From NCBI GenBank assembly GCA_037127315.1, contig JBBBDQ010000750.1, positions 3,193,001-3,257,000 on the forward strand: a DNA stretch of 64,000 nucleotides. The letters run 5' to 3'. Every line of letters starts with the position of its first letter. Position 1 is the first letter of the stretch. Of this stretch, positions 11,976-23,518 are shown in pieces. The notes below the pieces were generated by a model. The model was not told the origin of the DNA, searched no databases, and saw only the letters and a list, made by a program, of their open reading frames with translations. This DNA is from Ascarosepion bandense. Lineage: Eukaryota; Mollusca; Cephalopoda; Sepiida; Sepiidae. The position numbers and the translations under genes were made by a program.

Positions 11976-12221
11976 GAAAAAAAAAGATTCAGACAGAACT
12001 TGTAAGTTTATGTGAAATCCATTTTCTTGTGACAAACTACAGCTGACTATCTTCCCAAGGAATAAAGGGCTAAATTTCAAATATAAAACATTTTCTTCAG
12101 CATTATACAAAAGATGAATGTAACAACCTAAGTGATTTTCTTTTTTTTTTCTTTTTTTATATAGAAAATATCTTTTATAAAAGTACACTAAACTTGAAGG
12201 AATATTACAAAGAAAATATTG

Positions 12222-13003
12222 GATGCAATAGTCTAAACAAAAATGATACTGAGATTTCATTTTAACAGATATTTACTAAAACTACACAAAAAATATTTTG
12301 AAATACTAAAGAGTAAATTTATTCAATAATATTGACATTGGCTTCATCCACAACCTCCAGACAAAAACATATTCTCCTGCACCTCTTCTGAGCAGTCTCC
12401 TTGCTTACATTGGTGAATTCTGCTATTATTCTTGCCTTCGGTTCATCTGTTATTACAAGGATTTTCATTGATCACTTTCTCAACTGCACCTCACACATAA
12501 TCAAGGGATTGTAGTCTGGAGGGTTAGGTGGCCAACCGGTGATGTGATTGCAGAAATTGTTTGTCAGACATAGGGTCTTCTAACAGTAACCCTCTTGACC
12601 CAGGGAAGCACTAACTCCTCATCACTTGATGTACGCCTCCGTGTTGAGCCTGAGATGCTCACCAACAAATTTGAGAGTTCTTTTCTTGTCAGAATGTTCA
12701 GTTTGTTTTCTGGGCTGTGTATCTTCATAATTACCATGAAACTCCTCCAACTCTTCATGAATCCTCTGCATTGTCCTCAGATTGACACCCAAACACACTC
12801 CAATGTTTGTATTGGTGCTTCTGGTGTGAATAATAACCAGTACAGCATGCTGTTTCTAAAGTTCTGGTGAAGTGAATTGCATCATGGTGCTCTTTTCTCA
12901 CAGACAGTGACCAACTGACTCTACTATACTGTGCAGTTGACAAAATCAGAAACAATGCACATGAGCAAAATGAAAAACATAAAATGACAATTTACTCATT
13001 GCA
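12222..13003 (-). mobile_element. Mariner-superfamily element, repeated family M, copy 1
   Basis: First of five related pieces (12.2, 22.8, 25.1, 26.3 and 33.4 kb). The transposase N-terminus starts near 12880 (MQFTSPEL), followed by GVNLRTMQRIHEEL-like residues; the C-terminus near 12350 reads VVDEANVNIIE, as in Tc1/mariner relatives that end RLEAVVEANG-D-IE. Ends: ATGACAATTTACTCATTGCA (upper, ending about 13003) and GGATGCAATAGTCTAAAC (lower), imperfect TIRs. At under 0.8 kb it lacks most of the catalytic core and is dead. Confidence 0.75.
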
Positions 13004-13076
13004 CTTTGTATAATATGGAATATTATGTTATTAAATTTTGTATTTTTATTATTATTATAACCTTAATGTGAGAAGT

Positions 13077-13150
13077 GGTTGCATTCAGCTTATGCATCAT
13101 TTATCTGAAGAAAACTAGAGAACACATTGAAATGTGATGGTGGAAGTTTA
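13077..13150 (+). repeat. 74-bp dispersed repeat, copy B
   Basis: Match to 9490-9563. It abuts another duplicated block (13155-13281). Confidence 0.85.
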
Positions 13151-13154
13151 CATG

Positions 13155-13281
13155 ATCTACCTTAAATTGAATCTTTTCTAAAATCTTTTTGCCATGCTAA
13201 AAGTTTTTTTAATACTTTCCATTGTGAACAATGTAACTCTTAGTCACATTTCCCTATCATGTTTCCTTTACAGCCCAACTT
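13155..13281 (+). repeat. About 125-bp dispersed repeat, copy A
   Basis: Matches 15298-15415 almost base for base, starting ATCTACCTTAAATTGAATCT and ending TTTCCTTTACAGCCCAACTT. The later copy lacks a short piece (GCTAAAAGTT). Family unknown; non-coding. Confidence 0.85.
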
Positions 13282-14573
13282 CCTTTTGAGTGTTTATAAA
13301 AAGGCTAGGATGTAGTTTATTACTTGATATATTCATTAAGCAATGGTATTTTTCCGGTTGTAAAAAATGTATCTTTAGTTTATAGTTATTGCTGTTAAAC
13401 TATAAAAATTAATATTCCAGTGACTTGTAATTTTTCTTTTACTTATGGCAGATTAAAGTAAATATTATGGCTAATTCCTATAATATACTCCCATTCAAAC
13501 AGCACTGGTAAACATTTTCATTTCTGTAGATAAAGAAAAGAATCAGACTATTGAATTTTGTAATTTCCTAAAAGATTTTACTACCTGTTGAATTATTGTT
13601 GAGCATCACAGGAAATTGATAAATTTCCAAACTGGGTAAGAATATGTTGAAGTTCATTTAGAGTAGAAAAACCAGAAAAGGCTTATTAATCTTGAAATAA
13701 CTTGTCTAGTCTATTAAGTAATGATAGAATAAAAAAAGAACTGGTAGAATGTACTTTAAGATGCATTAAAAACAATTATTAAACAAATAAGAAAATTACC
13801 ATCCATTTATAAATATGTACAAGTAGGCTACATAAATTTATCATGATACAGCTACTCTCTTTCTAACTATAAAACATTGAAGCAAAAATATTTTTATTTC
13901 TTTGAATTGTTTGTTGTTTTTTTTTCTTTTTTTATAAGATGTAAGAATAATTTTTAAAGTAGAAAATATTATGCTACACATAGATTTGCTTTTTATCTTC
14001 CACTCTTTCATTTTGATATAAGATCTCTTAAAAATTTGAGCTTGTTAGCAGAGACTAAGTGCAGTGTCATTGATCAATCTTAAATTGATCTAGTAAAAAG
14101 TAAAGTTTTTAATAGTGTGGGAGTTTTTTTTTTCTATTAGGGAGTAAAGTGTAACCCTATATTTTTAGTCACTATAATTGAGTATGTAAAATCAGTCAAA
14201 TTGTTGCTTGAAAGCTTTAGTAAAACTATTTAGTGCTCCCCCCCCCCCATACTTGAGTGAAAATGCAGCTTTAAAATTTTTGTATTAATTCTTGTTTAAA
14301 TATTTTAGTTGAGTTCTATGACTATTTTTGTTCTTTACTGTATAGAAAAGGTTAATAGAATATGCCATTGTTATAACTTCTGACCATAAATGATTGCTCA
14401 CATTAAATGTTTGTTGTGAAGAAAACCGTCCTATAGATTTCTGGTGCTCAATATATCATTCTGATTTCAGCCAAATTCTACTAGTAACTTCCTTTATGGT
14501 TGTCAGATTTTATCAAACCAATGGTTTATAAGCAAATAACAAAAAGTTGGTGGTAGATTGTTTTTAAGAAAGT
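13282..14573. other. No recognisable gene or element
   Basis: AT-rich, with T runs and a short C run at about 14238-14247. Nothing else supported. Confidence 0.6.
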
Positions 14574-14804
14574 CATTGCATTCACTTATGTGCAAATACC
14601 CTTGGGAAAGGTATTAATCCATCTATTCCTTCCAGTTATGGGTTAAATAACAGGACAGACTGGGTTCTAAAGCCTTGGTTGGCACCAGTCTACCACAGAA
14701 AGCAATAGCAACCTATTGCGGGATAATCTTCTGCCCAGTCAGTCATGTCTTGAAAGAGACATGATCGCCCAAAGCGTGTATCACGTATGGCACTTAACTG
14801 ACTG
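14574..14804 (+). mobile_element. 5'-truncated SINE, same family as 8840
   Basis: Starts within the element at CATTGCATTCACTTATGTGC, lacks the tRNA-like head, and continues through GGGAAAGGTATTAATCC, GGTTAAATAACAGGACAG, AGCAATAGCAACCTATTGCG and the terminal GTATCACGTATGGCACTTAA CTGACTG region. Loss of the pol III boxes means it could not be transcribed on its own. Confidence 0.85.
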
Positions 14805-16599
14805 AATGGCCTTAAAAGAAAATGTTTAACCTTTTAGCAGTCTTTAGATGACTATTTTCACCAAGCAAAATGTTCATCCTGCCAATACAAGCAGAATTTA
14901 AATTTCTTGGTTGTGTATTCATGTCCTTTTCTGGCAACACCTAAAACAATCTGGACTAAAATTGAGAACTAGGCTACTACAATTTCAAATATATAGAACT
15001 AATATATAAAACACTATATTTTAAGGTGATTCCATATGCAGTAAAAAGTGAAGTAATATTTATAAATGATGCAGGATGCTAAATGTTAAATTAAAATTTG
15101 GTTTTATTATCTATAATAAAATACATTTTGTACTTGATACATACATCAGTTAAATATCCACAGTCAATAGTTATATCACACTTGTTGAGCTCAGACTTGA
15201 TGTCATTGTAGATATACTCAAAGCACATACTGCTATAATATTCAACTTCACATTGGCACTTTTACAGGTCTACAAATATCCTTTTAAGAATCAATAAATC
15301 TACCTTAAATTGAATCTTTTCTAAAATCTTTTTGCCATGTTTTTAATACTTCCTATTGTGAACAATGTAACTCTTAGCCACATTTCTCTATCATGTTTCC
15401 TTTACAGCCCAACTTGTATAATCATTTCTCAAGTGTAAAAATAACATATCAGATTTGTGATCCGAATGCAATCTAACTGAAAGTTTGCACTGAAAATCAC
15501 CCATTCCTTAAATGTCTGCATTTTAGAAGTGAATCCAATCTCTGCTCATTCGCATCTTTAAAGATCAAAGCAAGCAGACATACTAAATAAGCCTTTTTGT
15601 TTAAATAATTTTTTTTTAAGTTATTGCACCTAGTGGTGATTGTGGAGTTCTGAAAGTGGGGAGGGGGCACTTAGAGCGCCAAGATTTTTCTTAGGAGGGG
15701 TGCAACTCAAGCAGCAATTCTTTCACTCGGCCATAAATCACTGACTGCCTATGTATCTACATATCAAGTTGGACATTATTTCTAACTAACATCTTCCTTC
15801 AGATATGAATATATGATTATTAACATGTCTGTTTCTTTTTTTTTTTTTCTTTTCCAAACCAATCTCTGTATGTGTCCTTAAAATGCTAAAAGAAAAAGCA
15901 GATGGAAAACTGAAGATTAAATCTTATCAAAATCAGACTGATCAGTTTCAAAAATTTTTGAAGCTTATAAAAGTGGGGGATGGAAACCGAGGGGCTAGCC
16001 AAAATTCCATAGAATCACCACTGATTGCACCAGTCTTAGACTATAAAACTAAATCATTTCAATCAGTCATAATTGTATTTATACTTAAAAATATTCTTTA
16101 TCCACATTAACTATTTCTTTGTAAAAGTAACTGTTATATATTGTAGTTTCAGTACTCGATATGTGTTACATGTGATGTAGTGGATTATTTATTATTTTAT
16201 AAATGCAATATAAATACAAGGCTGAAAAGTGGGTGGATGGAGGCTGGTCTTCACTGTCTAACTTATACCGAGCTAATCACATTCACAACCCAATCACTCT
16301 TAACAATTTCTTCATTTACCACAAAAATTCATCCATCATCTTACAGTCTTACATATACTATAGTGCCACATATTTACAGAAGAACCTAAAATAGGGGAAC
16401 AAAACCCATGACATAAAAATTTGATTCTATATACAATAGTATAAAAATATTGAAAAATTTAATGATATGAAAATGAAATGAGGGAATAAATAATCCAAAA
16501 CAAACTGAAATATAACGAAATATTCAAACTAAAATAAACAAATGTTAGTAAGACCTGTCCACTCTCACAAAAAATTCAGTGGCTGCTGTATTCCACCAA
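14805..16599. other. No element recognised except one repeat; holds a 75-codon ORF
   Basis: Contains the duplicated block at 15298-15415 and a G-rich stretch at about 15656-15666. A 75-codon frame at 15883-16110 (starting MLKEKADGKLKIKSYQNQ) is unusually hydrophilic for background and follows a pyrimidine tract, but has no convincing donor or homology; see findings. The lower part may include the 3' tail of the LINE that follows, whose exact end I cannot place. Confidence 0.4.
15298..15415 (+). repeat. About 120-bp dispersed repeat, copy B
   Basis: Second copy of 13155-13281 with a few substitutions and one short gap. Confidence 0.85.
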
Positions 16600-16929
16600 A
16601 CAGTGAAATCAAGTAGCATACTCACTAACGGAGAGGGGAAGGATAAAATAAATAATGGAATGAGAAAAATCAAAGACTGACCCAGTCAAGATGAAAAAAT
16701 AGGGCCAAAAACAAACTGGGAATCTCAGCTTGGACCATAACAAAAGAGAAAGCCAGGAACAGGGTAGGAAAAAAAACATTTACTCACATTAACTAGGTAC
16801 ACAAAAGAGGAGGGTTTGCTGAAAACTACCCCATTGTGACATAAGGGATATTTAAAAAAAAAAAAATAACTGGCCCCATTCACGTAAACCAGACTTGCTA
16901 CAGTTACCCATCTTTTGCTGAAATTTGTA

Positions 16930-19845
16930 GATATCAAACACTTCTGAAGATTTTTAGTTGAGGCTTGAAGAATCTAATCAGATGCTGATAAGAATAACAT
17001 TCATATTGTAAGATTCCTTCCCTCTGCGATGTCCATATCACCATTCTTGCCATGGCCAGCAATGTCAGAAACGCTGTTTCACTCCAGAATACAGGGACAA
17101 CACTTTATCATACATGAACGTGAGATTAGTGAACACGAGCTGTTCAAGAGTGATACTCGCTGACATGGTCCCAGAAAGGCTGCACCTGAGGACAATGATA
17201 GAAGGCGTGCTCATCTGTTTCTCCTAAACCAGTCATACCGATGACAATCGGGCAAATTCACCTGTCCCATCTGAAGGCCATGTCATTGAGAGATAGCCTG
17301 TTCTGAATCAGTCGTCAAGTAAGTGAAAACTCAAGGCTACTGAGGTAATTCACTGCTGGTGCCCAAGACCAAAAGGAGCACGACTGTCGCTAAGCCAACC
17401 TTTATCGCGATCCCCTTCACTAACATGCGATATAAGTGCCTCTGAGGCCGAGAAAGGTCAGTGGACTGAGGAATGGCCCGCAAGGCTGCTCAACGTTCAA
17501 GTAAGAATTTTGTTTACATCAGTGCTCAGCACTCGAAATGGGAGGAGTGATAGTAAGGCTAGGAAAGGCATCTGTAACACTCCCAGCCAAAATCCAATTC
17601 TCTAACTCTGGTATAGGAAAGCCAACCTTGAGGTGTGTTGATGACTTACCACATGTGACATCCCTAGCTCCTCACCCATGACACGGATATTTAGGACAGA
17701 CATCTCTGTTGACCTGATGCTTGTGTCGACTCCACAAGAGGATGGTCAACAAGCGCACGATCACCTTCCTACAATCATCACAGAGAGGGAGTGTCAACAA
17801 CCAGTAAAGAATGAGGGGAAATATGTATGTAGCACATGCCTCCACCTTCCCCTTCATTCACAACCACCATCAAAGCCAAGTGTGGACTGACGCTCTGACT
17901 TTTACCAGCACCTCCGACCAACTGAACCACACTCCAAGAGTGCAGACGGGTACGTCAATCCAATTGAAGGGATTGAAAGAACAAAAAATTTCATGGTACC
18001 TAACGGCAAATCAAGAGATTTGTGATTAATTTTTGTGTCTCTTCTCCCCCCAAGGTCATCTATTCATACCACTCAAGCGCCTTCTGTACCACCTCAATGT
18101 CATCCCAGGATGGCACGAAAATGGATGCCATTGGCGTACACAGAACCCTGGCTCAAGTCCCACTTAGCTGGGGAAGGAGGGTCTCCAATGCCAAAGTGTA
18201 AAGTAGAGGTGACAGTGGGCAACCCTGATGAACTGAGATAGCACAAAAGTGCCTGACCACTTTTCGTTCCACTGTACCACATCACTGAAGGAGTAATACA
18301 GCAGGCTGATCCACTTCAGATACAGATGGTCAATCCTATCAAATGTCTCAGACTGATCTAAATTGATCAGCGCAGCCTGCTCATCTTTTTTGTTCATCTG
18401 TTCACTGCACAAATTTGCTTGGGTCTCAACAGCATATTGGCAACTGACTGCAAATGCTCCATCAGGATCTTGGTCAAAATCTTTCACTCTCTGTTTACCA
18501 AAGTTATGGGCCTGTAATCATCTAAGTCCCTTCCAACACTCTTGACCTTTTTCAACAGCGTGATCACACCCCTGGTGATCTGGTTGGGTATGGAGCCCTG
18601 CCGGAACCAGTTGTTGAACACCACCATCAAAATCGGTACAAAGATGTGCGACAGCCTCAAGTATGATTCATAGGGTAGACCAAATCCCAGAGCCCTTCCA
18701 CTGTTGACCCTCTTCAATGCCAAGTGAACTTCACCTTTGACCTCTCAAATATATTGATCACAACCTCGACAGATATCTTCCTTTCACAATTCTGTGCCTA
18801 TGCTCACAGCCTCATTTGATATCTTGTTTAACCTATGCCTGATTACTTGACCCCAGTAACACTTACAGGACCTGCCTAGCTAATGCTATGTCTAGGGGGT
18901 CCCCTCCTCTGCCCCTGCCCAGGATAGCCTATCTTTAAGTGTCTTTACCTTGTTAGCCTTAGTTACAGCTAGTCAACAGTTATAGCCAGCAGTGAAATAC
19001 CTAATGCTTCCCTCCCACCACCTATTCCAAATAACTGCCCCCCCCCCCCCAATTTCCACTGCACTAATTTAGTTAGCTTTTGCTGGAAGTCTAGCTTGTC
19101 CAGTCGATACATTGAACTTCCAGTGTCTAGCCAATTTAGGCCTATGATCTAATGCCATCTGGGCACAAATAAGTTTGTGGTCTGAATAGCCTAACCTGTG
19201 GAACATGGATTGATCTAGCAAATCTACATCAACCCTTCTTACTAACATTCTATCCAGGTAGCTAGCCACTTGGGTAGGTGGCCAATTAAGTGCCATGTTC
19301 ACATCTTCCTCCCAGGGTGATCAGCCCAGTATCTATTAATGAGACCAAACTGATCTATCAGATCAACCAGCCTATGACCGCTCAATCTCCCGCTAGCTCC
19401 CAGCCCCCATCTATCTATCTTGGGGTCCAGAATGGCAATGCAGTCCCCCCCCCCAATAAGACAAAGCATGAAGGATCCAACAGGAAAGACCCTAACTGAC
19501 GGAAAAACAAGACAGGCTCCTCCTGGTTGTTGGGCACATAAACCGCAACGATCTGTAATGAACTACTGTCCATGGCAATATTGGCCACAATCAACCAGCC
19601 ACCATCACTGACATGGACAAGGTCCTCTGTCACACCCAATTACATTTAACCAACAAGGAAACATCTCTGGCCTGCTGTTTCACGTATGCTGAATAGACAA
19701 CAGTTGCTAGACAGCACATGAACATCATCATTGCAAACAAAGTATGTCTCCTTGACCACAGCCATATCTACCCCGAAAGACAAGAGATCACAAAGCAAGC
19801 AGACTGTCTTACCCCAATCTCTCAGGCCCCTCACATTCAAGCTGG
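16930..19845 (-). pseudogene. LINE ORF2 remnant: endonuclease, RT, C-terminal finger
   Basis: From high to low coordinates: an apurinic-like endonuclease starts MNVRGLRDWGKTVCLLCDLL (19.8 kb), followed by AVVKETYF, FVLLGGGTAL (degenerate GDWNA), and RWGLGASG. The endonuclease end has SYLDRMLVRRVDVDLL and YSDHKLICAQ (19.2 kb). The RT starts with GVITLLKKVKSVGRDLDDYR-PITLVN (18.6 kb), then INLDQSETFDRIDH, ISLLYYSFSDVVQWN and SGTFVLSQ (18.3 kb), and MASIFVPSWDDIEVVQKALE near 18.1 kb. The C-terminus has ETDEHAFYHCPQVQPFWDHV (17.2 kb), the zf-RVT-like region. The YxDD region is disrupted or lost. The protein would nick DNA and reverse transcribe its own RNA; this copy cannot. Confidence 0.8.
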
Positions 19846-20100
19846 CTAGCTTGATACACGTGTTTTTTTTTTTGTTTTTTGTTTTTTTTAAGTGTCACCC
19901 CTTATTCACATACTGGATGGAAATCTGCAGTCAGGACACCTGACAGATTGTTCAGACGGCCTGTACCAATCTTGGATGTAATGCTTTCTTCCGAGACAAT
20001 ACCATCAACATCTGTAGAGAATGTAAGTTTTAGTGCCCTATATAAATTACCAGGACCTTCCCAGCATAGAGCAAAGCAAGTTTTTTGAGTTCAGGTGTCT

Positions 20101-21245
20101 CTATTTGGGATATCCTAAGTTTGGGCCTTTCCTTGGGAAGAGAGGTCCCTCTCCAGGGCTTGTCTGTCCACTTTGCAAATTTTCTCTGTCTTGTAGATTA
20201 GTTCTCATTTTTTTCTTTTTATGGCCTGATTTAGGAGAGAGTTTGTCTTGTTTGGGGGAGGGAGTTAAAAGAACTCCTATGAAGGAAGATTGACTCCTTC
20301 CTTTCAATATATGAGCTTTAACAGGTGAAGCAGGATTGGATTGTGTCTTGGCAGCAACTAGTGCGCGTTCTGCCTTGTCTTGATCTGCTTTCGTATTTTT
20401 TTTTTTCTTGCTTTTTGGTACAACTTCCTCCTTTTCTCCCTCTTTTGAGAGACTATGAATGAGGTGGAGGCATTTCTTCACATTCCATCTCATTTTCTTT
20501 ATCTGGTGTTTCTGCTGATTGTTGTGGCTGCTAATGAACATGCTTCTGCTGTGGGGGTGACATCTTTGCAGAAGATGATCCCTTCCTTGTAGGGATGTCC
20601 TGCTGGTAGGTGACGCTACCTTATTTCCCCTCCTCACAATTTCAGTCCATTCCCCTAACTTGTGGCCTGGCTGGACTTTTCTGCCATTTCCATGTCTGAT
20701 TTTTGCACCAGCAGTGTCACTGGTGGCTCTTGTCTTGTCACTGGACCTCTTCTGGGGCACGTTTTCAATAAATGCTCTGCTGGACTTGTTGCAGCAATGT
20801 GCTCTTCGACCTTTCACCATGACGAATGGCTTCTTTTCATGACTCATCAAATTGTTGGGCACTTTAAAAAATTTGGACATCCTCACCACTCGAAAGACTT
20901 TTGTCTCCTCCTCAGATCCCAGCAGCATGCCCCATGTGCCCTAGACCATCTTGCTAATATCTTAGGTATAACGTTGAGGCTTTTGAGAGCTGCCTCCATG
21001 CTCTCCTTGCTGACACCAATAAACTTCTGTGTTTTAACATCGGATGTCAACAGGAAAATAGTCTTCATCGAAATAACATTCACCATTTCTGGAACGGCTA
21101 AAAGCTTGTTTCTGTTTATAAAGTCTTTGTATTTTTTGTGCATGTGGTCATAAGTGGGGTTCTTTTTCACACCGGTAAAGGTGAAACCGTTGATGTATCC
21201 TTTGAAACAGATGACTGGGGAGACTCTGCCATAATGGCTTTTCAC
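20101..21245 (-). pseudogene. LINE ORF1 remnant with degenerate zinc knuckle
   Basis: Two overlapping frames form one protein split by a frameshift near 20.9 kb. The N-terminal frame (20883-21245) begins MKSHYGRVSPVICFKGYING. The second (20101-20928) continues VVRMSKFFKVPNNLMSHEKK and PFVMVKGRRAHCCNK...AFIENVPQK, which looks like a decayed CCHC zinc knuckle with its histidine and last cysteine lost, then a basic, low-complexity tail rich in K, S and P. LINE ORF1 proteins bind RNA and package the transcript. Its place upstream of ORF2 on the same strand supports the call. Confidence 0.65.
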
Positions 21246-21370
21246 CTTTCCTCAATGAACAAAAATTAACACAAAGAAAGTTAAAAAAACAAATAACAAT
21301 AAAACAAAGAGAGACAGTATCAACACAGTTAAAAATGTACTTACAGTTTGCAAAATAAGATGTCACTCAA

Positions 21371-22771
21371 AACGCTTGACTTAGTACCAACAGTTATCAG
21401 CTTAGCATTTAAATACAGCTCAACTAATTTGCATAGGATATCACAGTAACAAAGAAATAGTCTTTGTTAAAAATTTTAACAAATTTTGTTTTTGAAAATG
21501 TAACACACTTGTTTCTCTGCATCAGTATTTGAAACTGCTGCTAGTGTTCCAAACATTAATTTTGTGATATTTCAACACCATGTGCTTTGATTGTATTTGT
21601 CTAACACATGGTTACAAACACTAAAAGAATAATAACACTGCATTAGGTAAATATTTAATGTTTTCTGTATTTTATGAATATTCTCTAGCACCCACTATGA
21701 AAGATAGTATTGTCTTTTATTGATTGGATGACAACATATGCAAATATTTAATCTCCAATAAAAGTATGTTACTATACTGATCATGCCCCTAAATCTTTTT
21801 CTACCAATGAAACTATGAAATTATATTGCTTGCAAGAATATCTTAATACCAAACAAAAATGATAAACTGTAGAATATTTGAAAGATCTTCATGAGCAATT
21901 AAAAACAAAGTGAAAAACAAATTCAGCATTGGAAAATGACATGTACAAAAGAAAAACTTGTCTCACAGAAAGTTAGTACCAATCAAAGCTTATTACTAAA
22001 ATTGGACAAAGCTGTGGCCTCCGCTATATTACCATGGTATTATAGCGGAGGCCACGACAAAGCCCTAATATTGAAGAACCATTATTAAAAATCATGTTTT
22101 GAAGTGCTTATATCTGTTATGTATTAGGATTAGATTTCTAAAAACATTAAGTGATATAACTGGTTAATGATTGATGAAATGACTATTGACATTAAAATGC
22201 AAATTATTCAAACATTTTCATTACAAGTAGAGGAGTTGACAATCATTGATAATAAACTGTTGATAATGGCTTGTGCTCATTATTTTGTAGTGCAAAAAGA
22301 AAAGGCTTTCTTTTTAATTTTTAACCTTTTTGAAAATTTAATATACCCTTGGCAACTATTGTTTGTGCAATGTTGTTGGTCACTTTGAAGATAAGTTCCT
22401 GACAGTGTTTATTGCATGATGTAGAGGTAGTATCATTTTGAAAAGCAAACCTCTCTTGCCAGTTGTAGTAAGAATCAAGTATTCAGATAGCTTGGTCAGG
22501 ACTGGTGTTTTGATTCTTCATACAGAAGGCCATCAAAAGGCCAATACTTGACACATTTTGTGAAATTATTATATTGTCATTAGTTTATTTAAAATTATTT
22601 CATAGAAAAATTATAAATCAAAATTTTAGTTATTTTCATCAAATGCAATTAGTGACTAGAAAATATATAGCAATCCTCTTGATACATTTAAAGTTAACAT
22701 GAAAAACTGATTTCATTAAATTATTTCATTAAAAATGGGTACATGAATAGAGGAAATCCTACGCATACAAG
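21371..22771. other. No gene recognised; contains a striking palindrome
   Basis: AT-rich sequence with no family recognised, apart from the GC-rich palindrome at 22014-22055. Minor inverted words near 22475-22555 (AAGAATCAA/TTGATTCTT and CAAGTATT/AATACTTG) are weak. Confidence 0.5.
22005..22063. repeat. 42-bp near-perfect GC-rich palindrome between 8-bp direct repeats
   Basis: 22014-22055 reads GTGGCCTCCGCTATATTACC followed by its near-exact complement, centred on CCATGG, with one mismatched pair. GACAAAGC occurs immediately after it (22056-22063) and one base before it (22005-22012), like a target-site duplication. The palindrome is GC-rich while the surroundings are strongly AT-rich. It looks like a tiny inserted fold-back element or a solo pair of terminal repeats; no protein or known family is recognised. 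Confidence 0.85.
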
Positions 22772-23518
22772 GTACAATGGCTAAATTGTGTAAATTATAC
22801 AAAAATGAAAATAACATTGACATTTCATTTTAACATATATTTATCAAAATTACGCAAAAATATCTTTAATACTAAAATGTAAATTTATTCCATAAAATTG
22901 CTATTGGCTTCAGTCACAGCTGCCTAACGACTTCAGAATCTCCTGCAACTCTTCTGGGTAGTTTCCTTGTTTAAGTTGGTGACTGCTGTCATAATTCTTG
23001 CCTTCAGTTCATCTTTGATGTTACAAGAAGTTTTGTTGGTCTCTCACTTAACTGCACCCCACACATAATAATCAAGGAGGTTGCAGTCTGGGTAGTTAGG
23101 TGGCCAGATGTATTATGCTGATGTGGTCCCAGAAATTGTCTGACAGCCAATGACCAAGTTCTCCTGCTTGAATGGCATAGTGCCGAGTCCTGTTGTCAGA
23201 TATAGGGTTTTTCAGCAGCAACCCTCTTGACCGGGGTAGCACTACCTTCTGAAGGCACTGTGGGAAGAAGAATGGAGTTATAACATTCCCATAACTAGTA
23301 ATCACTTGAAACATCTTCGTAATTACCATTGTATTCATCCAACTCTTTCCAAATCCTTTGCACTGTCTTCAGCTTGACACCCAAATATACTGAAATGTTC
23401 ATGTTGCTGCTATTTTTCTCTCAGTGCCCAAATGGCCCTACTATACAGTGCAATCAACAAAAATGGTGCTCATGCATAAAATTAAAAATATAAAATGCCA
23501 TCAATTTACCCATTTAGC
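22772..23518 (-). mobile_element. Mariner-superfamily family M, copy 2
   Basis: Same family and orientation as copy 1. It shares the terminal region (CATTTCATTTTAACATATAT), the GCTATTGGCTTCAGTCACAG block that encodes the transposase C-terminus, and the central AGTCTGGGTAGTTAGGTGGC block. TIR-like ends: GTACAATGGCTAAATTGTGT (lower) and CAATTTACCCATTTAGCA (upper). Parts of the middle differ from copy 1, but neither has an intact frame. It keeps an 80-codon frame (23096-23338) of no independent meaning. Confidence 0.75.

Larger units (their letters stand above)
16600..21260 (-). mobile_element. Decayed Tx1/L1-type LINE, nearly full length
   Basis: About 4.7 kb of relatively GC- and CpG-rich sequence on the minus strand, organised as a two-ORF non-LTR retrotransposon: ORF1 (20101-21245), a spacer, then ORF2 (about 16930-19845) and a 3' UTR of uncertain end (16.4-16.9 kb). 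Every frame is broken by stops and shifts. The order and motifs match Tx1-like elements of the L1 group. The 5' end may extend to about 21370. No target-site duplication could be identified. Confidence 0.85.

Noticed and set aside
16860..20930. Many plus-strand frames over the LINE (for example 20662-21153)
   Set aside because: Antisense shadows of the minus-strand ORF1 and ORF2.
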